64,000 nucleotides of DNA from CALAGB01 sp963713965. GTDB lineage: Bacteria; Chloroflexota; Chloroflexia; Thermomicrobiales; Thermomicrobiaceae. The stretch is taken from positions 434,001 to 498,000 of the forward strand of contig OY970217.1 of the NCBI GenBank assembly GCA_963713965.1. Reading direction: 5' to 3'. Numbering within the stretch: the stretch's first letter is position 1; each line of letters begins with the position of its first letter. Below the pieces are notes generated by a model. That model was not told the origin of the DNA. It did no database searches and was given only the letters and a program-made list of their open reading frames with translations. Made by a program: the position numbers and the translations under genes. This document shows positions 26,997-34,944 of the stretch, one piece after another.

Positions 26997-27093
26997 GGGG
27001 GCGGATCGGGTCCGGTGGCCTGTGCAGTCTTCAAAACTGTTGGGCGGGGTGACGAGCCTCGCCGGTGGGTTCGACTCCCATGCGCCCTCGCCA
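26997..27093 (+). tRNA. selC: tRNA-Sec (selenocysteine), anticodon TCA
   Basis: A 97-base tRNA with selenocysteine-tRNA architecture. It has a long 8-base acceptor strand GGGGGCGG facing GCGCCCTC (7 pairs including one G-T, last pair G-G), a 6-bp D stem CGGGTC/GGCCTG with loop CGGT, anticodon arm GCAGT-CTTCAAA-ACTGT with anticodon TCA, a long variable arm (GGGCGGGG...CGAGCCTCGCC), T arm GTGGG-TTCGACT-CCCAT, discriminator G and an encoded CCA. SerRS charges it, SelA converts Ser to Sec, and SelB delivers it to UGA codons followed by a SECIS element. No selA, selB, selD or selenoprotein gene is in the window. Confidence 0.95.
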
Positions 27094-27439
27094 CTACTGC
27101 TTTCGCCAAAATACCATGAATTTCAACCGCTGGTCTCGAATCGCTTTGCGTGCGCGCGGCGGTCTCGAGCCATTTGAAGCAGTTCGCGTTCCTAAGTGGA
27201 TGTTGTACGACGAATCCACCGTGCTGGGCTCGAACCGATTACCGCAATTGAGCGCTCGCCAAGCACCGGCGGCTCGTCCAGGCTGTGCTGTCTCGCAATC
27301 CCTTACAGTCCGCACTGGTGGATTGCCGAATAGCGACGATGGACGTGGATCCGGCGCGTCACATTCCGCGTTGTGACGACAGCTAGAGGACGTGCACGCG
27401 AAACTGTGGGTACTGTGCATTGTCTGGAACCGAACCTAG
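27094..27439. other. No gene recognised between selC and the receiver-domain gene
   Basis: 346 bases with open frames on both strands but no ribosome sites, no recognisable protein and no clear terminator after selC. Confidence 0.5.
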
Positions 27440-27868
27440 TCAGTCAGCGCCGGATTGGCCGATGAGATCGTGAACGGCGGCGAGAAGCTCCTCAACGTCG
27501 AAGGGCTTCGCGATGAACCGTTGGCCACCAAAACGACTCGATTGTTGTCCGGCAACTTCCAAGAGGTTCGGATCGGTTGAAAAAACGATGACTGGAATCT
27601 TCTTGGTCGCCAACTGCAGATTCAGTCTCTCCAACAGGTCCCATCCCTGCTTCTGCCCGACTGCCAGGTCGACCATGACCAAGTCGGGCTGCAGGGCGTC
27701 AATCTGATTCCATGTACGCGGAACAAAGTTGGTCGTTGTGACATTGAAAGACTCGTTTTGAAGGAGTTCGCGGATCAGACCGAGCACCGCAACCGCGCCA
27801 TTGATGACGAAGACGTGCTTATTGGACGGCGCATTGCATTCGGTTTCTGCGTTCATACCTGACTCCAT
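27440..27868 (-). CDS. Atypical single-domain response regulator receiver protein
   Basis: 142 residues, receiver domain only (about 17-136), no output domain. The phosphoacceptor candidate Asp is D67 in PDLVMVDLAVG, the switch Ser/Thr is in VIVFST (S97-T98), and the conserved Lys is K121 in FIAKPFDVEELL. The N-terminal acidic pair that binds magnesium (normally DD) is replaced by Asn-Gly (VFVINGAVAV, residues 19-28). Without the acidic pocket normal aspartate phosphorylation is doubtful, so it may be a pseudo-receiver working by protein contact. It is a solitary gene at the edge of the degraded island. Confidence 0.8.
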   Translation of the reverse strand: MESGMNAETECNAPSNKHVFVINGAVAVLGLIRELLQNESFNVTTTNFVPRTWNQIDALQPDLVMVDLAVGQKQGWDLLERLNLQLATKKIPVIVFSTDPNLLEVAGQQSSRFGGQRFIAKPFDVEELLAAVHDLIGQSGAD

Positions 27869-27977
27869 GTCATGTCGCCCTAACTTTCACGCAATCTTTG
27901 AATCGTAGCACCTTCCCGCTGTGTAACAGTCAACACGATCGCATGCGTTTGCAAGCTTCGCTGACAACCGGTGCATT

Positions 27978-28136
27978 CGTTCGTACTTTCGGGACGAATG
28001 TGTCGGTGCCCCGTGGTTCAACAGTTTGGCTGATGCCCAACTGCTGATCAAAGTCTGGAGGATTGACCACGACCGGTGCCGACCCCACAGTGGACTCGGC
28101 TACCACACCCCGGAGGAGGTGCATCAGCGCTATCTT
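27978..28136 (+). mobile_element. IS3-family transposase (OrfB) C-terminal remnant
   Basis: One frame reads YFRDECVGAPWFNSLADAQ followed by RIDHDRCRPHSGLGYHTPEE, the end of the rve integrase domain of IS3-family OrfB (consensus FRDECL..WF.SLA.AR and YN..RPHSSLGY.TP.EF). Nothing resembling the rest of OrfB or OrfA is present upstream, and no terminal repeats are visible, so this is a dead scrap of about 53 codons. It is the clearest sign that the region downstream of selC has taken up mobile DNA. Confidence 0.82.
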
Positions 28137-28327
28137 CGATCTTTCGATGGACGGACTCTCACAATAAGTGGTCCCACGAATGGAGGTGGGCGACATCAGT
28201 ACCTGTTGAATGCGATTGGAGATTCGTATGCGGACTACCGGTGATCCAGACAGGCGGGCATCAACGCATGTAATTTACGCGGACCTATCCACGCATTTCG
28301 GTCTCGCTCTACGCCATCGTGTCAGAC

Positions 28328-29520
28328 TCAGACCATACCGAAGCGCTCGCTCGTCCACTGCCCCATTTTAGCTTCGGCGAGTTGGACGAATTCCTTTGTG
28401 TCAGTTTGCATGTGGTCCCACTGGGTCAAAATGGTTTGCAACCGCGATTTCGCCATCAGCGCGTCACGGGTCAATCGGTCATCAGCTACGACCAGCAAAT
28501 CCAATCCTTTGCCCATTTTGACGATTCCTTGACCAACACGCCCGACAGCAGCACCAACGTTATTCATCGATTCAGCTATTGCAGACAGTTGATTGAAATC
28601 GGCTTCTGACCTAATTGACTTGAGGACAAGAGGAATGTACACGGCGGCCTTGTAGTCGCTCCAGCATTCGCGAATCGATTCTGACACTTCAGGCAATTCA
28701 ACCCCAAAGTCAGTCAACTCCGCTCGTGCGGATTCAACCAAGTTGTCTCGCGTCGTTTGGGTAAGAGATCCACGTTGCAAAGCATCTGCGATGAACAAGT
28801 CGATGATTGTGGTTGTGGGTGACATTGGTCTTGTCAATGTCATCAGAGTCTCTATCAACTTCTTTCCTGCGACAATGATTTCTTGTGTCCTGAAACCGGA
28901 ATGCTCATCGTCTTTGGTTTCACGGGTTTGAGATTTCCGAGTTGGAACGGGAAACTCATTCTCATCCACGCTGGTTTGACCCCAGCTGCCGCTCAAGAAT
29001 TCGTCCACGACAAAGTGCAGATGTCTGCGCAAGTCAGTTCTCAACTCAGTAACGTCACGGTACGTCCAATAGAGGCCCCCCAGCGCCTTCAGTTTTTCTC
29101 TGAATTTCTGAACTCTTGTGAGCTGCTCTAGATTGATTTGAGACAAGTCGGGCGCGTTTTCCGAGAAATAGAACATGAGTCTACAACTGCGCTTGTCTGC
29201 CACCCATCGCCCGTAGGCGAGATTGAATTCCTCCTCAGTCCCTGAACCTGCGTTCCGAGTGGGAGTCCCAATCAGCAACCGAGCATCCCGATGCATACGC
29301 CCCAATCGGTGAGTTGGTCGTTGAGTACTGCTTGTGTTTCCTCTGCAAAACCCGGCGCTCCATGGCTCCTCCACGTCATAACCTCGAGTCAAACGTTCCG
29401 GCGGGCCAGAGACGTTTCGTTCATCTCGTTCGCGATAGCTCTGACCACCTCACGGTCGTTGGCCAAACCCTCGGGAGAGGAGACAAAGACCCGAATCATT
29501 CTGATATCGGCTGGCACCAT
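28328..29520 (-). pseudogene. DUF4062 domain gene, disrupted by a stop and a frameshift
   Basis: Reading from ATG 29520 the protein begins MIRVFVSSPEGLANDREVV (after MVPADIR), the typical DUF4062 opening. An in-frame TGA lies at 29391-29389, after which the same frame still encodes LEVMTWRSHGAPGFAEETQ and LNDQLTDWGVCIGMLGC, which is the expected family continuation. Near 29272 the homology moves to another frame, GTPTRNAGSGTEEEFNLAYG, and runs open to the stop at 28328 (a helical C-terminal part of about 200 residues of unknown type). One stop plus one frameshift make this a pseudogene. DUF4062 is a TIR-like/nucleoside-hydrolase-like domain often found in defence islands; its biochemical role is not settled. 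Confidence 0.82.
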
Positions 29521-29720
29521 TCACCTCAATTGCCCTGACAAGCTGAGCAGCCAACTGGCAGATGTGGTTATGACCTCAGTAGGGGCCTTCAAACGCAATC
29601 GGAAATCAAACACGTCGTACCGCTTGGTTACGTGAACCTGAACCCGATTGAGGTCGATTCTAGAAAGATTAGTAGAAGGAAAACATCTCTTTCTCCAACA
29701 CCCATTCTTCTCAACCCCGG

Positions 29721-30638
29721 TTAGCTCCATCCGTAGTGTCGTAGCAATGCCTGAGTAACCCCGGACGCGATAACAGTCATTGACCTGCTTGCGACACCCA
29801 TTGCCGCCCGTTCCGTCATATTGCCCAGCCAGTGAGACACGCGCCTGCCAAATGAACCCTGGGCAAGTGGTGCTCGATCCTCCATGATGGCTTTCTGAAG
29901 AGCATTCACGTCTGAATGAGCCAGGCCCACGGATATCAAGTAGGCACGAAGACTCTCGGTGTCGCCTGGACGAACATCAACTGCCGCGGCGAACTGGCTG
30001 TAATTTGTTCCGCCAATGGAGACGTTTTGCGCGTCATGAAGGATGGTTTGACTGAAAATGTTGGCCTCTTGGGCCAAATTGAGAATGGTCGCATCATCGT
30101 CCTCGCCCATATGTCCGTCTATCTCCTCAATTTCAAGAACAAAATCAAGAAGACGATTGCGAATCGTGTCAAGGATTCCCCGATGACGCCACGGGTCATT
30201 CGCATCCAGAGTTCACCGCATGTGTATCCATCCACCAACGATTGGCTGCATCGTGCAAGAATCTCGGTAGAGATTCGCATCTGCAAATCACCTGCTCACG
30301 GTCTTCGAATATGGATTCATAGAATCGTACCCCTTCAGTCATGCGGGTGGTGGCGACAATGTCCTGCAATTCCGGAGGGAGTGCGGTTACAGGAATGGGG
30401 AGTTTCTTATAATCCGAGCCGAACGGACCAAGGAAGTTCCCGACCAATTCTTCAAGATAGGTTCGATACGCTGGCAAGATCTCGAAACTCGAATATCCGT
30501 CTGATTCTTGCTCGACCCATAGCCTGAACGGGTCATTCCTCAAACTCCGCGCGAGTATCTTTGCCTAGCGAAGGGAGTCGGAAAGACTGGTTGACGAATC
30601 GGCCGCGAGAATTCCAGTTGTCGAAGAAGAGTCGTCAT
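29721..30638 (-). pseudogene. AbiTii-family gene, disrupted at three positions
   Basis: The original reading can be pieced together. MTTLLRQLEF starts at ATG 30638. A frameshift near 30610 leads to LAADSSTSLSDSLR, a TAG stop at 30567-30565, then AKILARSLRNDPFRLWVEQE and a long open part with GNFLGPFGSDYKKLPIP. A second frameshift near 30205 gives RHRGILDTIRNRLLDFVLEI and then the C-terminal IFSQTILHDAQNVSIGG and VSHWLGNMTERAAMG to 29721. This is the AbiTii domain layout (N-terminal helical domain, then an NVxxG strand and C-terminal domain). AbiTii proteins are abortive-infection-type defence candidates. Three lesions mean the gene is dead. It lies head-to-tail with the DUF4062 pseudogene. 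Confidence 0.85.
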
Positions 30639-31572
30639 AAGATAGTGCCTGTCCTCGACGATGAAATGAACGTACATACAATGGCTATTGTTCCAATCGC
30701 AGAAGGCTACAAATAAGAGGGACAATCTGGTGAATTAAGGCATTTTATTGTTACACGAATAGATGGTATAAATCGCATTATCCTCTATATCAAGGTACGC
30801 CGGACCTTCAACGATGGACGAGTCAGACTGGGATACAGGGTGCAAACTAAGGACGACACCAACGGAGCCGTGCATCTATCCGGCGATCGCTGATAGTTGA
30901 TTCCGGACCCTGCTCGCTGCGATTAAGACCGCTGCCGCGTATTCGGGAATGTCGATAGCGTATCGATACGCGAGGCCCGAAGTACGTCTACCTGTTGGGG
31001 CCCAGAGAGTGTTCATCCCGGTGCGGACGCATTTTGTGAGCGAAGACGGCTCAGAATCCGGCTAGTTCGGCTTCCTTCGGAACCCAATGACCGAATTAAC
31101 TCCCCAGTGACCGACTCAGTTCGAACACAGGGATGGTCCCCACGAAACGAAATTCGTTCCCCGATTGCTTGCTCGATGGAATTTGTTGGGTCGGGATGGG
31201 AGTCCAAACTCCCTTGATATCTGGTACGGTCATGTCACGAATGGAAGGAGTCAGTGGGTCTGTCGCGACGCAGACGGGCAACGTGACAGGGAGTGTATGG
31301 AAGCACGCCCGTGCCCCAGGCGCACAACCTCCACTCCTCCCGATACGTGAACCAAGGGACGGCCGAGTCAATTCGATGACGAGTTCGACCAGAACACTGA
31401 GCGCAGTTGCACCGTTCTCTCGGTCCTCGACGTCTCCCGGAAGCAACAGAACATCACTGCCTACCCGGGCTCCATGCTTTGCATGGAACAACGCACAGCG
31501 TCGGACTTCACATTGGTCATACATGAAGTCTGTGATGAGGTCCTTTGAGGATGAGGTGAGAACCGTGGCAAG
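30639..31572. other. No recognisable gene between the AbiTii relic and the permease stump
   Basis: About 930 bases. Only weak open frames occur, the largest 31096-31524 on the minus strand (142 residues, rich in Ser, Pro and Cys, not like any family I know, no ribosome site). I treat the stretch as eroded island DNA. Confidence 0.5.
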
Positions 31573-31836
31573 GTCCAGCCGGCGGCCATCGCCGTCCCTG
31601 AAGCAATCTTGGTCGAGGCCTCGCTCAGCTTCCTGGGACTGGGAAGTCAGCCACCGAACGCATCATGGGGCAATATGCTCAGCTCCGCTCAAGGTTACCT
31701 GGCTCGCTCCACAACGTACGCAGTCTTTCCAGGACTCGCCATCACCATCGCGGTGATCCGAATGAACTATTTCGCGGACGGATTGCAGGACGCCATTGAC
31801 CCCAGACGCAATCGAGCCGCGCGCGGTGAACGCTAA
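31573..31836 (+). pseudogene. Truncated ABC transporter permease (DppC/OppC-like), C-terminal end only
   Basis: The frame reads QPAAIAVPEAILVEASLSFL, GLGSQPPNASWGNMLSSA, then AVFPGLAITIAVIRMNYFAD and GLQDAIDPR to a TAA at 31836. This is the last transmembrane pair and C-terminus of peptide/nickel/sugar-type permeases such as DppC. Homology stops abruptly at about 31570, just after an in-frame TGA, and the first two thirds of the gene (about 200 codons) are missing. The stump is 45 bases upstream of the first Gfo/Idh gene, so the intact transporter probably fed that catabolic operon. The loss coincides with the edge of the degraded island. Confidence 0.85.
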
Positions 31837-31881
31837 TCCGAGATTGTCCTGCTGTCGGAATCGAGAAGGAGTCCGGATGAC

Positions 31882-32904
31882 ATGACGACTGACCCTTTTG
31901 GAATCGGAGTCGTTGGCTGCGGCACTATGGGTAAAGAGCACGCAACCGCAGTGGCAAACACCCCTTCTGTGTGCCTGGTGGCGGTCTCCGATCGAGATGC
32001 GAGCAGAGCGACATCTTTCGCGCGACAGTTTGACGTGAAAGCGGATTCGTCGATTGACGCGCTGCTGAGTCGCGATGACGTCGGCGGAGTGATCATCGCC
32101 ACACCGACACCGGACCACGTCGATTCGGCCCGACGCTGCGCGGCCGCCGGCAAGCACATTTTGCTGGAGAAACCGGCCGCCCTGTCACTCGATGACTTGG
32201 CGTCGGTCGAGCACGCCTGCGACGACGCCGGAGTGACATTGATGATCGGCCAGACGATGCGCTTCGATGAGGTAGTCAAGACGGCGCACGACACGTGCAG
32301 AGAAGGTGCCATCGGCACGCCCGTGTACGTCAACTGGGTGTCGAATACGGCACGCAGGTGGCCGGGCGGCTGGCGAGGCTGGCAGACGGATACATTGCTA
32401 TCCGGCGGCATGGCGCTGCACCTGGCCATTCACAACATTGATCTCGCACTCTGGTTGCTTGACGACATCCCAGTGCAGGTCTACGCACAGGGGAACAACA
32501 TAGCCGCGCCTGGGCTGGATGTGAACGACTTCATGCAGGTCGGTATTCGATGTCGCAACGGATCTACTGCGCTGTTGGAGAGCCAGTCGACCCTTGCTGA
32601 ATCAGGTTCGTCCTACGTCGGACTGCGGCTGATCGGTACCGAGGGGCAGATTCAGTGGTCTTCCAACGAAGATGGCGCCTATGTTGGTCAGGCCGGCCCG
32701 AGGTCGTCGTTCGCGGCCGCGTCCAAACGACTGGAGCGCGAGATCGCGCATTTCGCCGAGCTCTGCTTGGGCCAGGTTGAACCGCAAGTGACACGACAGC
32801 AGACATGGAACGCGCTGGCGGTCGCTGTTGCGGCGACGGAATCGATCGACACTGGACGCGCCATTTCGCTCATCAACGTCCGAGATGGGAGCGATGGAAG
32901 ATGA
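31882..32904 (+). CDS. Gfo/Idh/MocA family NAD(P)-dependent oxidoreductase
   Basis: 340 residues. The N-terminal Rossmann fold has GIGVVGCGTMGKEHATAV with the GxGxxG motif; the family motif EKPA is present as ILLEKPAALS (about residues 92-101). The C-terminal alpha/beta substrate domain contains WRGWQTDTLLSGG and LAIHNIDLALWL, in which the HxxD pair (H188-type) is the usual active-site His/Asp. These enzymes oxidise or reduce sugars, inositols or sugar acids. It is the first gene of a four-gene operon, overlapping the next by four bases. AAGGAG lies upstream of the ATG. Confidence 0.9.
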   Translation: MTTDPFGIGVVGCGTMGKEHATAVANTPSVCLVAVSDRDASRATSFARQFDVKADSSIDALLSRDDVGGVIIATPTPDHVDSARRCAAAGKHILLEKPAALSLDDLASVEHACDDAGVTLMIGQTMRFDEVVKTAHDTCREGAIGTPVYVNWVSNTARRWPGGWRGWQTDTLLSGGMALHLAIHNIDLALWLLDDIPVQVYAQGNNIAAPGLDVNDFMQVGIRCRNGSTALLESQSTLAESGSSYVGLRLIGTEGQIQWSSNEDGAYVGQAGPRSSFAAASKRLEREIAHFAELCLGQVEPQVTRQQTWNALAVAVAATESIDTGRAISLINVRDGSDGR

Positions 32905-33950
32905 AGCCGAAACGAGGACTCCTCCTGTTGAGCTCGGTCCGGCATCAACGCTCCTACGCGCCACTCTTCCAGAAGCGGCCAGACGTCGAGATCGTCGGAC
33001 TCGCCGACGCTGCGGACCTTCCTAATTGGATGCGAGAAGCGAACGAATCCTTCGCCACGCAGTTCGACGTTCCATATTTCACCGATATCGACGCGGCGCT
33101 TGGTCGGCGCGACGTTGAGATCGTGAGCATCTGCAGCGAGCCGACAAGACACGCGGCCCTGACACTGAAGTCCATTCGTGCTGGAAAGCACGTCTGGGTC
33201 GATAAGCCGATTGCCACCAGGCTCAACGACGCTGACGAGATCGTAGAAGCGGTGGACAAGGCGGGCATCACCTTGACTTACGTGCACCGGCTTCTCTCTC
33301 CGACCATTGCCGCGGCGCGCAGAGCCGTCGATCGGGGAGACATCGGGCTGCCGTATGGACTAGACATCACCTATCTTTCGGCCGGCGGACTAACCTCGGG
33401 AGCGGTTGAGGATTTCCAGCTGGTCGTCGATACCAGCCTCAGTGGTGGTGGCGAATTGATGAATTTCCTCGGTTATCCGGTTGACGAGGCTCGCTACCTG
33501 ACCGGACTCGAGGTTCGGGAGGTCTACATCAGCGCCGGCAATTATTTCTTCGAACCACATAGGGAGCATGGAGTCGAAGATTTCGGGGTCGCGTTCCTCA
33601 AGATGGACCGCGGTGTGAACGTGACTACGACCGTTGGGCGCACGCAAACCCCAAACCACCCGACCGGCGGTGACTACACGCTACGAATCCATGGATCCGC
33701 CGGGTCGCTCTATTCTGACGAAAACAAACCAGTATTGAACGTCTTCAGCAACAACGTCACGTCACGATCTCGAATGACGCGCTCGGCGGGCGAATCAATG
33801 ATGGAGCCGTTGGTCGACGAATTTCTCAAATGTATCGAGGAAGGAAGACAGCCCACCCGAACCGCACGTGATGGGCGTGCGCTCATCGCGGTTATCGAAG
33901 CGGCGTATCGGTCAATGTCGACCGGCAATGTCGAGCCGGTCGAACCATGA
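32901..33950 (+). CDS. Gfo/Idh/MocA family oxidoreductase, divergent
   Basis: 349 residues from ATG 32901, which overlaps the preceding stop (ATGA). The family motif is clear (HVWVDKPIATRLND) and the substrate domain has EDFQLVVDTSLSGGGELMNF and GYPVDEARYL. The N-terminal nucleotide-binding loop is unusual: instead of GxGxxG the first strand reads GLLLLSSVRHQRSYAPLF, so cofactor binding may differ or the protein may be a non-enzymatic or tightly cofactor-bound member. In tandem with a standard Gfo/Idh gene it could work as the second step on the same sugar. Confidence 0.85.
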   Translation: MKPKRGLLLLSSVRHQRSYAPLFQKRPDVEIVGLADAADLPNWMREANESFATQFDVPYFTDIDAALGRRDVEIVSICSEPTRHAALTLKSIRAGKHVWVDKPIATRLNDADEIVEAVDKAGITLTYVHRLLSPTIAAARRAVDRGDIGLPYGLDITYLSAGGLTSGAVEDFQLVVDTSLSGGGELMNFLGYPVDEARYLTGLEVREVYISAGNYFFEPHREHGVEDFGVAFLKMDRGVNVTTTVGRTQTPNHPTGGDYTLRIHGSAGSLYSDENKPVLNVFSNNVTSRSRMTRSAGESMMEPLVDEFLKCIEEGRQPTRTARDGRALIAVIEAAYRSMSTGNVEPVEP

Positions 33951-33963
33951 AAGAGGTGAATAC

Positions 33964-34890
33964 GTGAAGTTTGTAACGTTTCTGGCGCCCTCGGGAGGTG
34001 CGCGAACCGGCATCATGGTCGGCGAGGACCAGATCCTCGATCTCCAAGGAGCCGCCCAAGGACTGGGGCTTGGCGCGCCAAACAGCCTGCTCGATCTCCT
34101 TGATCTCGGACCTGTTGGATCGGAAATAGCGGCTACATTGATGGACCGAGCTCAGCTCGCCGGTTTCCCAACGATTTCGTCGAGCACAGTTCGTCTCGTC
34201 GCTCCCCTGCCCCGTCCTCGCAAGGTGATGGCAGTTGCTGGTAATTATGTCGATCATATCGAAGAGGGCGGCGGGAAAGCACTGGCAAAATCCAAGACGA
34301 CGATCCGTCCATTTATCAAGCCATCGAATTCAGTGATCGGTCCGGATGCGCCGATTCGATTCCCGAAGTGGAGCACCCGGCTCGACTACGAGGCTGAGCT
34401 CGCGATCGTCATCGGGAGAACCGCAAAGGACGTCTCACCGGACGAGGCCGAAAACTACATCATGGGCTACAGCGTCTTCAATGACATTTCTGGTCGATCG
34501 CTGACTATCGGCGAAGGCCGGGAGGAACGAAATGGGGATTGGTTCTTCGATTGGCTAGCAGGAAAATGGTTCGATACCTTCGCCGCGTTCGGTCCGGCGA
34601 TCGTGACGCCGGATGACATCGGCGATCCGCAGAACCTGACACTCACCCTGTCGCTGAATGGGGAACCGCGTCAGAATACCAACACCGGGCAGATGATCTA
34701 CGATTGCTTCGAGACCGTCTCGTTCTTCTCCCATCTGACCACATTGGAGCCGGGCGACATCATTGCGACCGGGACTCCGGCCGGAGTTGGTTCGACCACT
34801 GGTCGATTCCTCCAGCCAGGGGACGTGATCGAAGCGTCAATTGATGGAATCGGTACGCTGCGGAATCCGGTTGAAGAGGAGCATTCGTAG
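33964..34890 (+). CDS. Fumarylacetoacetate hydrolase (FAH) family protein
   Basis: 308 residues from GTG 33964, preceded by AAAGAGGTG. FAH-domain marks: AVAGNYVDHIEEGG, FIKPSNSVIGPDAPI, the metal-binding RLDYEAELAIVIGR (about 138-151), FNDISGRSLTIGEG, and the C-terminal GDIIATGTPAGVGS. Members hydrolyse C-C bonds in 2,4-diketo acids or act as hydratase/decarboxylase in aromatic and deoxy-sugar-acid breakdown. Given an HpaI-type aldolase and two Gfo/Idh enzymes beside it, a 2,4-diketo-3-deoxy sugar acid hydrolase is a reasonable guess. Confidence 0.9.
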   Translation: MKFVTFLAPSGGARTGIMVGEDQILDLQGAAQGLGLGAPNSLLDLLDLGPVGSEIAATLMDRAQLAGFPTISSSTVRLVAPLPRPRKVMAVAGNYVDHIEEGGGKALAKSKTTIRPFIKPSNSVIGPDAPIRFPKWSTRLDYEAELAIVIGRTAKDVSPDEAENYIMGYSVFNDISGRSLTIGEGREERNGDWFFDWLAGKWFDTFAAFGPAIVTPDDIGDPQNLTLTLSLNGEPRQNTNTGQMIYDCFETVSFFSHLTTLEPGDIIATGTPAGVGSTTGRFLQPGDVIEASIDGIGTLRNPVEEEHS

Positions 34891-34944
34891 ATTCGAGAAC
34901 CAAACCAATCGATCGTAATCGCGTCACGTAGACCGGGAGGGATT

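Noticed and set aside
27065..27376. Open frame starting inside tRNA-Sec
   Set aside because: It begins within the tRNA and has no recognisable protein content.
29389..29391. TGA in the DUF4062 gene as a selenocysteine codon
   Set aside because: A separate frameshift downstream breaks the gene anyway, the family has no Cys there, and no SECIS-like hairpin was evident right after the TGA.
31096..31524. 142-residue minus-strand open frame in the island
   Set aside because: No ribosome site, biased composition, no family resemblance; the overlapping plus-strand frame is just as open. Treated as non-coding decay.
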